A DNA stretch of 64,000 nt, from positions 5,774,649 to 5,838,648 of the forward strand of contig CM070570.1 in assembly GCA_036346355.1 (NCBI GenBank). The letters run 5' to 3'. Source of the DNA: Rhipidocladum racemiflorum (Eukaryota > Streptophyta > Magnoliopsida > Poales > Poaceae). Shown in pieces: positions 25,801 to 36,690 of this stretch. Every line of letters starts with the position of its first letter. Position 1 is the stretch's first letter. The notes under the pieces were generated by a model. That model did not search any database and was not told the origin of the DNA. It was given only the letters and a program-made list of their open reading frames with translations. The position numbers and the translations under genes were made by a program.

Positions 25801-28616
25801 TTTTTTATGCTGACTCAGTGGAAGAGTATCTATTAGGAGCCCTTCGTGCTTTTCTTGCTAAGCAAGGCACTCTTTCTCAGTTTTCCTGTCCTGGTGCTCA
25901 TTCTCAGTCTTCTTCACCACCAGTGCCTCCTCACGAGGTTTCTCATGATATAATTCCCTCTTATCCTTCTATACTACACTCGTCACCCGCGAGTTGAGGA
26001 TTCTCCTACTGAGCCATCTTCCTTCGTGTCTCCTCCTCGCTATGCTCTTCGCGATCGCCAGTCTATTCAGCCTCCTAAGTGCCTTAGCTTTGCTGGTGTA
26101 GTTCTTGCTGAGCCGACTTTTTACCGTGATGATGTTACTCATTAGGAATGACAGCATGCGATGGCAGAGGAACATGCTGCCCTTGAGCGCACTGGCACGT
26201 GGGATCTTGTACCTTTTCCTCCACGTGTCCGTCCCATTACATGCAAGTGGGTCTATAAGATTAAGACTCGCACTGATGGTTCTCTTGAGCGCTGCAAGGT
26301 TCGTCTTGTGGCGCGTGATTTTCAGCAAGAGCATGGTCGTGGCATCTGTCCGTGAGTGGTCCATCTCTCAGCTTGATGTTAAGAATGCCTTTCTTAATGG
26401 TGAGCTACGTGAGGTCTATATGCAGTCACCACCAGGGTATTATGTTCCTAAGGGCATGGTTTGTCGGCTTTGTTGCTCTTTTTATGAGCTTAAGCAAGCC
26501 CATCATGCTTGGTTTGAGCATTTTTCTTGTGTGGTCAGTGCAGCTGGTTCTTCTACTAGTGTTCATGATCCTGCACTCTTTGTTCACACTTCGCCTCGTG
26601 GTCGGACTCTTCTCCATCTATATGTTGATGACATGATCATTACTAGAGATGATTATCAGTATATTGCCTTTGTAAAGGCTCGTCTCAGTGAGCAGTTTCC
26701 CATGTCCGATCTGGGTCCTCTTCGTTACTTTCTTGGGATTGAGGTTTCTTCTAATCTGAGGGCATCTTCCTATCCCAAGAGAAGTATATCCAGGATCTTC
26801 TTGATCATGCTTCTCTCACTGATCAGTGTACAACTGAGACTCCTATAGAGCTCAATGTTCACCTTCGATCTACTGACGGTGAACCTCTTGAGGATCCTAC
26901 TCGCATCGCCATCTTGTTGGGAGTCTTGTTTACCTTGGTGTCACTAGTTCTGACATTTCGTATCCAGTCCATATCTTGAGTCAGTTCGTTTCTACTCCCA
27001 CTCAACTCCACTATAGTCATCTTCTTCATGTTCTACGATATCTTCGTGGAACTACCTCTCGTCGTCTTTTCTTTATACGCTCCAGCTCTTTACAGCTCCA
27101 GGCATACTCTGATGCTACAGGGCTAGTGATCACTCTGATCATCGATCTCTTTCTGCTTACTGTGTTTTTCTTGGCGGTTCTCTCATTGCTTGGAAGACTA
27201 AGAAGCAAACATCAGTTTCTCATTCGAGTGTTGAGGCTGAGTTGCGGGCTATGGCTCTTTTGACAACAGAGGTTAATTGGCTACGGTGGTTAATTGAGGA
27301 TTTTGGTGTTTCTGTTTTTAAACCGACCCCTCTTTTATCTAACAGTACATGTGATATTAGAATTGTTAGAGATCCAGTAAGGCATGAGCTCACCAAGCAT
27401 ATTGGTGTTGATGCTTCTTATATACGGTCACAGGTACAGGACTAGGTTGTGGCTCTTCAGTATGTGCCTTCAGAGCTTCATTTGGCAGATTTCTTCACGA
27501 AAACACAAACTAGAGCTCATCATAACTTTTAGCTCTCCAAACTCAGTATTGTAGATCCACCATAAGTTTGAGAGGGGGGGGGGGGTAGACAGTACCCTAG
27601 TTACCATATATAAGAGATTGCTAGTTGCCTTGTATAGAGATTATTAGTCTTGTATAATAGATATTGCCTTATGTAGGCTTTCCTTCTATACTCTTATGTA
27701 CATGTATATATATTAGCCCATTGACCTCATGTTGAATACAAGTGTTATTCATAACATTAACATGGCCTCATGTTCAAACTCAACATCAGGGAAAGGGCAT
27801 GGCAGACTAAGATCGATCTTAATTAGTTGACTATTGAGCCAGTCAAGAAAAGCAAGACCTGATGTGCAATATAGAGTTGTGAATAATGAAAGATTACTGA
27901 TGCCTGAGCAAGAACTATAAAACAGATCATGTTATTTCCAATGCCAGTCAAGAAAAGAGGACTTTTCCGAAGCTGAAAATATGAGCGAAGATGACTAGAT
28001 TTGATGAACCCTTACAACTTCCTTCTCTTAGCAGGCACAGACTCTGTTCTTCAGCATTACCTTTACCCAGAGCCTTTACAAATATGGTTAAATGTTAATG
28101 GTGAATTAGATTCTGTACTTCTGTGTATAGCCATTGCTAAATGGCATTTTACATACTAAATTACTGATTCTTCTTTCCTTCCAGTGTATTCCGAGAGAGT
28201 TTAATGCCGGCACATCCAAGATGTATTCTATAACTCCTCATTGTATATGCTATTAGAGAGGATGTCATCCTGGATTCAATTTCAAGAAGTCAGGGGTGGT
28301 TGTCTAATTGCTTATAATGATCTGCTCTCTTAAGGTCTAACCATAATTTAAGGTGATCATATCCATCTGTATTTCTTTTCTCTCATAAAAAAGTTTCATA
28401 TTTACACTGCTTTTTAAAAAAGTTTTAAGTATGGGAGAGGACTGAGGAGATTAGGAAGAACAAACAAAGATACACAGTAAACAAAGCATTGATCAGTATT
28501 AACTTACTCATAGGTGTTGTCAACCACAAGCCATGCACCAGCATTTCTGCACAGGTCTGAAATTCTCTGAAATGACAATGCAATATTAGGAAATAGTCAA
28601 CTTCAACTTCAAGCGT

Positions 28617-28687
<71 letters not shown>

Positions 28688-31203
28688 CTGGAGCATAGGC
28701 TTGGGAATAAAAGCACCAGAGGGGTTTCCCGGATTTACAACAGTAACAAGTTTAGGGATAGGGTTGTTTTCTTTCAGAACCTTCTCCAACCAATCTGCAT
28801 TTTTAGACATAATGTAAAATATGCTTATGTGATGAACTAATTTCCAATTAACCTGTATATAATTTCTTAAATCACACGTATAAGTTGCACAACAAGCGAA
28901 GATCTATGTCTTCACTTAATTGAGCAATCCAAAGGCATATTACTCTTATGAACTAAAAGATAATGTTGTGATAGGAATTTATCAACTACCAGTTAAGCAG
29001 AAGCTCTCAGAACCGGCACTAAGTATGAGAATTTGTTTATATTGCACTATAGATAATAGTCATCTCACCAACATCAGGATGAAGAGTCTTGGGATTGCTT
29101 GCACCAATTAATATGTCAGTGACACCTGTCATCTGGAATGACATGTAGGCATTAAAGTAATATGGTGCAAACATGACAACTGAATCCCCAGCATCACAAA
29201 GGGTGAGAACCAGGTTTACAAAAGCCTGCCAAAAAAAAAACTTTGATGTAAGAGCACTTTATTTTACCAACCTAATTGGAAAGCAAAATTTAGGTGTAGC
29301 AGCCATACAAGAAAGTAAGAAGGTATCTCATAGGACTAGAGGAAGGAGACAATTTGGGGAACATAACCTATAGTCTGACAGGGGGTAGACGTTTCAAAAA
29401 ACTGTAATAAACCAGATGGAAAGTATACATTTTACCTGATTTGCACCAGCGGTGACCATAACTGATGACTTGGTTAGCTTGTTCTCTGTGTGTAGCTGCA
29501 AATAATTCAGTAAATATCAGGAAAAGGTATGCTAGCTGTTCATAATCCCACGAAAAAACAAAGAGAAGTCAAGGACCATGTTAATAACAATTAAGTTTTA
29601 CTAGTTATATGCCCGTGCGTTGCTACGAAAAACAAAATTGATAACGAAAAATAAAGATTAAAAAATAAAAAATACTATTTCATAAGATCAAACATCTATC
29701 TTTAACGCTTCGTTTCTTGCAAAAACTGGCTAATTAAAGCAACGCTTCGTTTCTTGCGTAGAGCAATTAAGCAGGGCAATTAAGTAGGGCAATTAAGCAG
29801 GGCAATTAATGTGACGTGGGAAGAAACTCTCACTTTATATAGTAGAGATAATACTAATGCTTCTAAAAAGTTTTAAAATCTTATCATAATAGGCAACAAG
29901 CAGTAGAATTAATTTAGAACATAATTCTACAGAAGGGAACACTTTGGATAATGGGTATCACAGAAGACACTCAAAGGATGAAGGATCTCATGATTTCATT
30001 ACCAAACTGTTAAGCATTGCACAGGAAGTCCAAGTGACACTTTATATCTCTCAACTCCATGATTTACCCCATCATATTTTCAGAGGAGACACCAAAATCA
30101 ATATTTTTATCAGTTGATGAATAAAGGTAGTTATTATAAACACAATGCACATTAAGAGGATTAGATACTTCCACGAACATAATTCATCCTCTAATCAGCT
30201 ACAGTGAGATGACAAACATACTTTCTGTCTGGAACCTTTTCTTTAATAAAATTATTTTTTGAATATTGCATCGAGTACCTACGATTCCAGATTCACTCTC
30301 AGCATTAAGATCAAAATTTTCTAGTAAAAGTACCTCGCATGATAATGGGTTAGCAGTAGGCACATGGGTGCCTTGGCCTCACAGGGTAACGGCTTTGTGG
30401 TACGGCTTAATAGAAAGCACCATAATCTAATTCTAAATTTCTATGTTAGGGAAATGTATATTCCCAAATGGAAAGAAGTACCTTCTTGAGAAGTGCTTCT
30501 CGAAGTTCAGGAAGGCCATCATCAGAGCCATATTTACTGATTGATGGTTCCCATACAATTTCTTTGACCTTATTCAAAGCTGATTCAGGAGGTTGCCAAT
30601 AAACAACTCCCTACATTCAAGATTTACAAAAGTTAGGAAAAGAGTCAAAACAATTTCGGGGCTAACAGACATAGTAATACCATGTCTCGCTTCATTAGTT
30701 CATGAGCATAAGCACCATTTGTAGGAACTAACCAGGACAACATATCAACCTCCATGCTTGATAGATACTTGAGTTACATGAAACCCAATTCAGAGGTTGA
30801 TCATTTTACAGCTACAATATGGGACAAATTGCAATAGAGATGATAGCTTCATTAATCCATTTTGTTTCCTTTTGACTTTCTCTTCACAAACGAATGCAAG
30901 CATAAAAATGCATGTGCCAATTAACCTTGCATCTCCCAAGCAACACATAAAGTCATCGGGCATGTAAACAAAGAATTGCGGGCAGATACCTGTGCAAGCG
31001 ACATGACACCATTGGTCCCTCGAAGCAATTCTTGTATCTGAAAAAGGGCACCAGAAAGGGCTCACCAAACAAGACCAAAGAAATCGAGAGGCAAGACGCG
31101 ATTTTGACGAGGTAGGATAGGACCAGGAATTCGCTATCACCTTCACCATGACCGGCGCCTCCGTCTCCACAGCCCTCTTCGCCAGCTTCGCGAAGCTACC
31201 CAT
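22846..31203 (-). CDS. ISS1: Aromatic/methionine aminotransferase, ISS1/VAS1 type (class I/II, PLP)
   Basis: Nine exons join in frame on the minus strand: 31203-31141, 31037-30990, 30610-30482, 29495-29436, 29225-29069, 28794-28688, 28566-28508, 23632-23524 and 23298-22846 (TAA at 22848-22846). All introns are GT/AG. They give 394 residues, the length I recall for Arabidopsis ISS1/VAS1. The start MGSFAKLAKR matches the family. PLP features are present: NPGNPSG at about 173-179, D204 in VVDNTYE, the PLP lysine K233 in SFSKAYGMMGWR, and R362 in GYIRVSFG for the substrate carboxylate. Known members transfer amino groups between methionine or aromatic amino acids and indole- or phenylpyruvate and restrain auxin and ethylene precursor pools in the cytosol; this role is inferred by homology. 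Intron 7 is 4875 bp and carries a copia remnant, yet every exon is intact. Intron 6 is 121 bp, about half of it microsatellite. Confidence 0.92.
24045..27756 (+). mobile_element. 5'-truncated Ty1/copia remnant in intron 7 of the aminotransferase gene
   Basis: This copy is of the same family as the complete element at 45072-50169 but antisense to the host gene. It starts within gag, so the 5' LTR, primer site and leader are missing. Domains follow in order with many stops and shifts: gag (NYRDWVLHMRIHMRDQH), protease, integrase (HKYYIIFIDDFSRYTWIYF), RT with YVDD at about 26620, and RNase H near 27240-27530. The protease motif is DSR instead of DSG. A deletion of several hundred bases joins integrase to the region before RT. 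It ends with a purine tract and a 3' LTR. Confidence 0.88.
27586..27756 (+). repeat. 3' LTR of the old copia remnant
   Basis: It resembles the 128-bp LTR at 45072 and 50042 (shared TAGACAGTA start, ATGTACATGTATATATATT, end TATTCATAACA) but is about 171 bp. It has an extra stretch of roughly 40 bp and many substitutions, so this copy is much older. A G-rich tract precedes it. Confidence 0.8.
28617..28683. repeat. (CA)n(GA)n compound microsatellite at a splice donor
   Basis: About 16 CA units run directly into about 17 AG units. On the gene's strand the repeat reads (CT)n then (TG)n and starts 5 bases after the donor of exon 6 (GT at 28687-28686). It fills over half of the 121-bp intron 6. Confidence 0.95.
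29601..29848 (-). mobile_element. Small nonautonomous Helitron in intron 3 of the aminotransferase gene
   Basis: On the minus strand it begins TCTCTACTATATAAAGTGAG after an A and ends with CTAG followed by T. The conserved GCAACGCACGGGCAT lies near its 3' end. The element is 248 bp, with internal TTAATTGCCCTGC-type short repeats. It is in sense orientation with the host gene, between exons 4 and 3. Confidence 0.8.
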
Positions 31204-32274
31204 GTCTCCTCCTCCTTGCCTTGCCCCCTTCACCCCTCCAAGAACCAAGAACTGGAGATTTTGGAGACAATCTCAGTCAGAGATCCAAGAAGACCAAAGA
31301 ACAGCGGCAAGTCCAAGAAGCCGTGCTACAAGTGGGGGTTAAAGAACCGAGACAACAACCTGCGGCGGGTGACCAACTGATCCCGAGCTCACCAACCCTC
31401 TCGCAGCTCAAGTCAGCCCCCGCCCCCAACGAGGCAACATCTAAACGAAGGTACAGGGGGGTAGGGGTGGGAAACTGACGAAAGATTCGGCCTTTTTTTA
31501 CTGCTCTTTGTTATTATTCTTTTACGAGAGGTGCTTCTATGCTCTTCCTTCTAGTACAAGTTGCACAAATCTTGAAGCAAGCGAAGGGGTAAGTAATTAC
31601 CATCTACCCTTCATTCATGCTTTAATAGTTGTACAACTTTTAAAAGGAAGAGCATAGAAGCACCTTCTTCTTTTATTTGTCTCTTCCTCTTATATTTTTT
31701 GGCTTACGTAGACGGGACTGGTACTGGCGGGGGTGCGGCGTAGTTGGAGGATAAGCATTGAGCTCCGCTGCGTTTAGGGATATAAAAAACAGAGCGTCAA
31801 AAAGGGTGGAGCTTTTATCACGAGAGAGAGGGCAAAAAGATTGCATTTTTAAGGGTCGTTTGGTAGACCAAAATAAAATATTTTGTGTTCATGTTTAGTG
31901 TAGGAACCAATGAAGGGTGGTGATAGTGGTGCCTTTCTTTTTGGCAAAGTGCAAGCAAGGAGAATCTAATGAACACTGACCAATCTGTCAATGGAGGTTG
32001 TTAACATAATACTATTACCAATCTGTGCATCTGAAAAGGAAGCAAATACCATCAAAGATAACCTCACCACTTTTGCGAGTATAAAAAGAAAAACTCTCTG
32101 CTCAAAAGGAGGCCATCTTTATCTAATTGGAACACACCAATGCTCCACCACACTCATAGATCCTCAAAAAAACTTTTTTTTAGAAGAGACAGGTTAAGAG
32201 AAATGAAGAATCCAGGAAACACTAGTAACTCTCTGATGAGAGCGTGTCCAAAGGAGATTTGGGGGTTAGTACTA
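31204..32274. other. Presumed promoter side of the aminotransferase gene
   Basis: This should hold the 5' leader and promoter of the minus-strand gene. Apart from the inverted repeat at 31529-31665, no TATA box, gene or transposon end could be assigned. Confidence 0.35.
31529..31665. repeat. 137-bp inverted repeat upstream of the aminotransferase gene
   Basis: The arms 31529-31550 (AGGTGCTTCTATGCTCTTCC...) and 31644-31665 are perfect reverse complements over 22 bases. Partial pairing continues inwards (TACAAGTTG against an inverted TTGTACAAC-like copy). It lies about 330 bp upstream of the start codon. It could be a tiny MITE or a transcribed hairpin. Confidence 0.6.
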
Positions 32275-32930
32275 TCTCTACTATTCTAAAGTAACACTTG
32301 GTGGCAGTGGTTCGTTCTTCCCACGTCATTAATTGCCACTTAATTGCTCTGCTTAATTGCCCTACTTAATTGCCCTGCTTAATTGCCCTACGCAAGAAAC
32401 GAAGCGTTGCTTTAGGGCCTGTTTGGGGGTGTGTCATTTGAAAAGCTTTTGGTTTGTTGAAAGAAAGCCGTAGTCATTGTGTGGCTTTTTGATATATCGT
32501 TTGGCAAACAGGCTGCTGCAGCTGTAGCTTTTGGAGGCAACCGTGTGGGCCCAAGTGAGAAGGGAGTCGGGTAGGTGGCGCTGGAGCCCGAGGGAGTCAA
32601 GGAGGCGGCCGGACGGGGATCTGACAGAAGAGGAGGAGATGGAGCGATCGAGGAGGCGATTGAGTGAAGCCGGTGAAAAGCACCTCCTACCAGCTTTGGC
32701 TTTTGGGTGCTTCACTGTGGCTTAATGCTTGTACTTGCATCTTTGTTTGGGGAGCTTTAGGCCCAAAGTCAAGCACTGGTGAGCCCAAACAGGGCCTTAA
32801 TTAGCCAGCTTTCGCAAGAAACAAAACGTTAAAGATAGATGTTTGATCTTGTGAAATATTTTTTTTATTTTTTAATCTTTATTTTTCGTTATCATTTTTT
32901 TTTCGTAGCAACGCACGGGCATGTAAGGTT
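32275..32930 (+). mobile_element. Helitron remnant carrying a nested Tourist MITE
   Basis: It begins TCTCTACTATTCTAAAGTAA after an A, shares TTCTTCCCACGTCATTAAT and the repeated TTAATTGCCCTGC units with the 29.6-kb Helitron, and near its right end has GCAACGCACGGGCATG. The final CTAG is not preserved, so the right end is approximate. Without the nested MITE it would be about 270 bp. Confidence 0.7.
32415..32796. mobile_element. Tourist-type (PIF/Harbinger) MITE
   Basis: The ends GGGCCTGTTTGGGGG and CCCAAACAGGGCC are inverted, flanked by the 3-bp duplication TTA (32412-32414, 32797-32799). It is 382 bp, noncoding, and inserted in the Helitron at 32275. Confidence 0.82.
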
Positions 32931-34080
32931 ACATATACTCTAATCCAGATACAACCAAAAAAAATTGCTCGGGGAGAGGGGGGGGGAGCCATGCTTGAAC
33001 GGTTGGACCTTGGATTCTCGGATCAGCGCACACGCCGCCGCCACCAACCCACTCAAAATGGCACAATCTGACAGCGCGAGGAGAGGGAGCAGAGGGGTAG
33101 TAGCGTGCTTCACGTCTCGGTTCTCGCCGGTGCGGCCTGGCCGTGCTCGATCGGCGGCCGGCTGCTGCCAACCCGGCCGGTCCGGCGCGCGCGTTACGAG
33201 GAGATTGCTCGCGAAGCAGCCCCCCTCTGCTAGTGCGGTGGTGCGTAGGGTCCTTGTCATTGCGTGCGTGCATGGAATTGCGTTGCCTCGGCGGGAGGCT
33301 TCCCTTTTGCAGTTTCGACCGTGAGCTCCGATGACAATGCATGATGATGGCGGGCATAAAGGCGCGGCGGATTGGAACCAGTTCCGCAATTCCGCTCTTG
33401 GTTGTTGCCTTGTTGGGAGCAACCAGACGGTCATTAGGCTCATCAGCTCATGCATCCATGATAAATCTTTTATCAAAGTTCTTATTTGGCATGCGAACCT
33501 ACCGGTTTCTCTAACCTGTCATCGGGAAAAAAAAAAATGTGTTCTCGTCGGTGCCACCAGAGAAGAACATTTCCCTATTATCTCATGCCACTTCCATCCC
33601 TGTGGTGGTATCGTCCTGTGAAGTACTCAAGTGGGCTGCAAGGAGACCCCAAAAAAATGGCATTTTACCTCGTCAGTCATTGTGTCCTTCCTCTTCCGTA
33701 CTTGGGAGCGCCGAGGTTACCGACGGCCGTGTCGCTTGCTTCGGGGTCATAGGCCGAAGGGCGTTCGGGGTTACCGGCTGTCGGATCGGCCAAGAAGGCT
33801 CAGGGCGACGAGATCTGGACCTCCATGGACAGTGATCGATGAGCTGGATGGTCAAGTGGCTAGCTCAACCTCCCCGGATGCTCCCCCTACCGACCCGTCC
33901 CCAACGCCCATGGCCGCCACCTCTGCTCCCCTCTTCTCGATGCCGCTGCCCCCTATGGCCGTCGATGTTGCTCCTGCTCCCCATGGAGCCACCCCTGCTG
34001 GCTTGGCTCTCGCTGTTGCTCCTCTCTGCTTGTGGTGGGATCTGGGAAAGAGAGAGAGACTGTTGAGGGAGAGAGAGAGA
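32931..34080. other. GC-rich stretch without a recognised gene
   Basis: Several open frames overlap in both strands at about 33.0-34.1 kb, but none has a recognisable domain or conserved exon structure. The GC content and proline/alanine-rich translations are compositional. Possibly a decayed gene fragment or captured sequence. Confidence 0.35.
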
Positions 34081-34088
34081 GAACAGAT

Positions 34089-34762
34089 TAGGGATGGCAA
34101 TCGGATGGGTACCTTTGGGTACCACTGCTTCATACCCAAACCCAAACCTAAACAAAGTGCCGTCCACTCAAACCTATTAAGCTTCACGGGGCACAAATCT
34201 GTACCCATCTCCAAACCCAATGGGTACCCATAGGTATCTATATCAACAAACAAATATGCATGACCAGTGATCGTAGCCTAGCTACGAGAGGGGAGGGTAT
34301 GGCCTGGCCGAAGGTGGGCAGGGAAGGGGAAGTGGAGAGGGCAACCATACCTGGTTGGAGGGGGAAGGGAGGGACCCATCAGCGCCATGTAGTCACGCAG
34401 GCACGACGGTGGGATCGGCCTTCCCACTGGTAGCACCGCCATGCAGATGGCCGACCCCAAGGGAGGGAGCCGGATGGAGCTAAGCCACCGATGTAGAGGT
34501 GATGGGAGCCATGGGGGAGAGGAGGTGAAGAGGGTGGGGGATGGGGCCAAAGTGAGAGGCGGAGGCAGTGGCGATGGCGGGAGGGAGGGGTACGCGAGGG
34601 ATTGCTGCGGGGGATTCCGAAGGTACCCATAGGTACAAACTGATACCCACACCCATCCTATAACCTTATCGGGTACCCAAACCTGAAAACCCATGGGTTT
34701 AAAATGCTACCCATACCCATCATTATCGGGTCGGGTACCCATGGGTAAAACTGTCATCCCTA
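34089..34762. mobile_element. hAT-like nonautonomous element rich in ACCCATGGGT
   Basis: The left end TAGGGATGGCAATCGG and the inverted right end (TAGGGATGACAGTTTTACCC) are imperfect terminal repeats. The left flank is GAACAGAT (34081-34088) and the right flank is GGACATAT. The duplicated copy of the right end, at 40685, is still followed by GAACAGAT, which supports an original 8-bp duplication. Many GGTACCCATGGGTA-type words lie near the ends. No coding capacity. Confidence 0.7.
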
Positions 34763-35878
34763 GGACATATCAGAGAGGAGGGGCAGTAGAGTCATTTTCA
34801 AAAAATCAGTCAAATTTGATGCCGCTAACGGCGGCTAGCCCCAACGAAGGTGACAGAAATGGCGTGAGAGGGGGAGGAGTTTTCCGGTGGATAGTACCAT
34901 TGCACGGTAGATAAAGAATTTTCTCTAATTTTTTATGGAAATTTTGGAATACTATACAATTTGTGATCCGTAATTACAAATTTAAACAACATGTATGTGT
35001 ATTTACAAAAATCCTTGTCATACCCGAAATTTGAAAATTCGTTTATCCTTTCCCGAAATTTCAAATTTCGTTTTTCAGTGTATTTGAATTCTCAAATTTC
35101 GGAGAAAATATAAACGAAATATTAGAATTCGGGTAAACTGTAAACGAAATTTTAAAATTCGGGTACGAGGCATACCCGAAATCCCATAATTCGGGTAAGA
35201 CCAGGACATCGATGGAATCTTCAGGACATTTTTTAGTTCGCAAATTGTTTTTTTAATCAGCCAAAGCACATCAGTGCATGTGCGATCGCCAAAGCACATC
35301 AGCCAAAGCACATTTTTCAATTCCTGATCTTACCCGAATTATGGGATTTCGGGTATGCCTCACACCCGAAGTTTAAAACCCGGAAAAGTTTGCATTGTAT
35401 ACAACATGTGACCCGTATTTACAATTCTACACAACATGTTTGCATATTTACCAAAATCTCCATCATACCCGAAACCTCAAAATTCGTTTACCCATACCCG
35501 AAACCTCAAAATTCGGTTTAAGCGTATTTGAAATCTCAGATTTCGGTTTTGGTTGAAATTGAAACCTCAAATTTTGGGTATGAGGTGGCACCTCATACCC
35601 GAATCCTCAAATTTCGGGTATGAGCTGCCACCTCATACCCGAAATACCTGGTTTCGGCTATCCTTTTTTAATTTTTTTTTGGCAATTTTGGAAATCTATA
35701 CAAGTTGTTACCCGTATTTGTTACCTGTATTTACAAATCTAAACAACATGTTTACGGAAAACCTAGTCATATCCGAAATATAAAAATTCGTTTATTATTT
35801 CCCGAAACTCGAAATTTCGCTTAAGTTGTATTTGTAAATTGAAATTTCGTTTAACTTGTACACCATCTATACAAGTTG

Positions 35879-36690
35879 TTACCCGTATTTGTTACCTGTA
35901 TTGAAAATTCGTTTATTATTTCCCGAAAGCCCCTTTATTATTTCAATTTTGTATTTGATGGCATAGTTGCTAAGAAAGTGAATGGCCTCCAACTTGTTAG
36001 CGAACTCTTGTTCAATTTGGACATCATTCTGGGAGTGCCCCGACGCGGATATCTTACTGTAATCCGCCATGACACAATTGAACTGACCCATGGCCCGGAA
36101 GTACTGTATAGCCGGTCTTGGGTCATCATTGTCCGCCGCTTTTTCATCCCCGCTTCCGCCGTCTTCATCATCCATGCATTCCCCATCAACCTCCGCTGCC
36201 TCGGCTTCTTCTTCCCCTCCCCCGATGTCCCCTCCTCCACAATGTCTGGTTCGGGTGGTGCATGTGATATCTCATGTTCTACTGCTTCGGAGGTAGATGC
36301 CACCGCTCCGGCGTCGTGTCGTGGCAATATCTCCACGTACACTTCCACCTCGAAATTCTCTTCACCCGCTTTGCGGACATACAAAGCCCACGCGCTTTCG
36401 TTCCGTAACGGGAAGAGCGTGTGCAAAACCATCGAGGTGTTGGGGACCAACCGTGGACGAACCCCATCTGGACGAACTCTGTGCGTCTCAAGGCTCGCAC
36501 CGAACCGAGCGAGGACATGTGATTTCAGCTCCCACAATTCATTCGGGGTGGCTATACTGCTATCTACGTGCAGGCAGTTGTCAATGCTCACAAATCTCCC
36601 ATGCAACACTGTGGGACGCTCTCCGAAATAAATTTTTATAGGCATGTCCGTCTGTCGCACACAAATAATATTCAAAGTCACTACACACAA
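35879..36690 (-). pseudogene. Probable MULE transposase N-terminal fragment
   Basis: A 250-codon frame (36690-35938) has an N-terminal region with PIKIYFGERPTV and SIATPNELWELKSHVLARFG, then an acidic stretch. A second frame, starting near 36175 (MDDEDGGSGDEKAADND), continues with FANKLEAIHFLSNYAIKYKI, which looks like the start of the MuDR DNA-binding region. The two frames imply one frameshift. The catalytic DDE domain and zinc finger are absent. Family assignment rests on pattern recognition and its place between Mutator-type ends; a captured host fragment is the alternative. Confidence 0.55.

Noticed and set aside
33000..34250. Possible gene in the GC-rich stretch
   Set aside because: No domain, no consistent exon structure, and competing frames on both strands.
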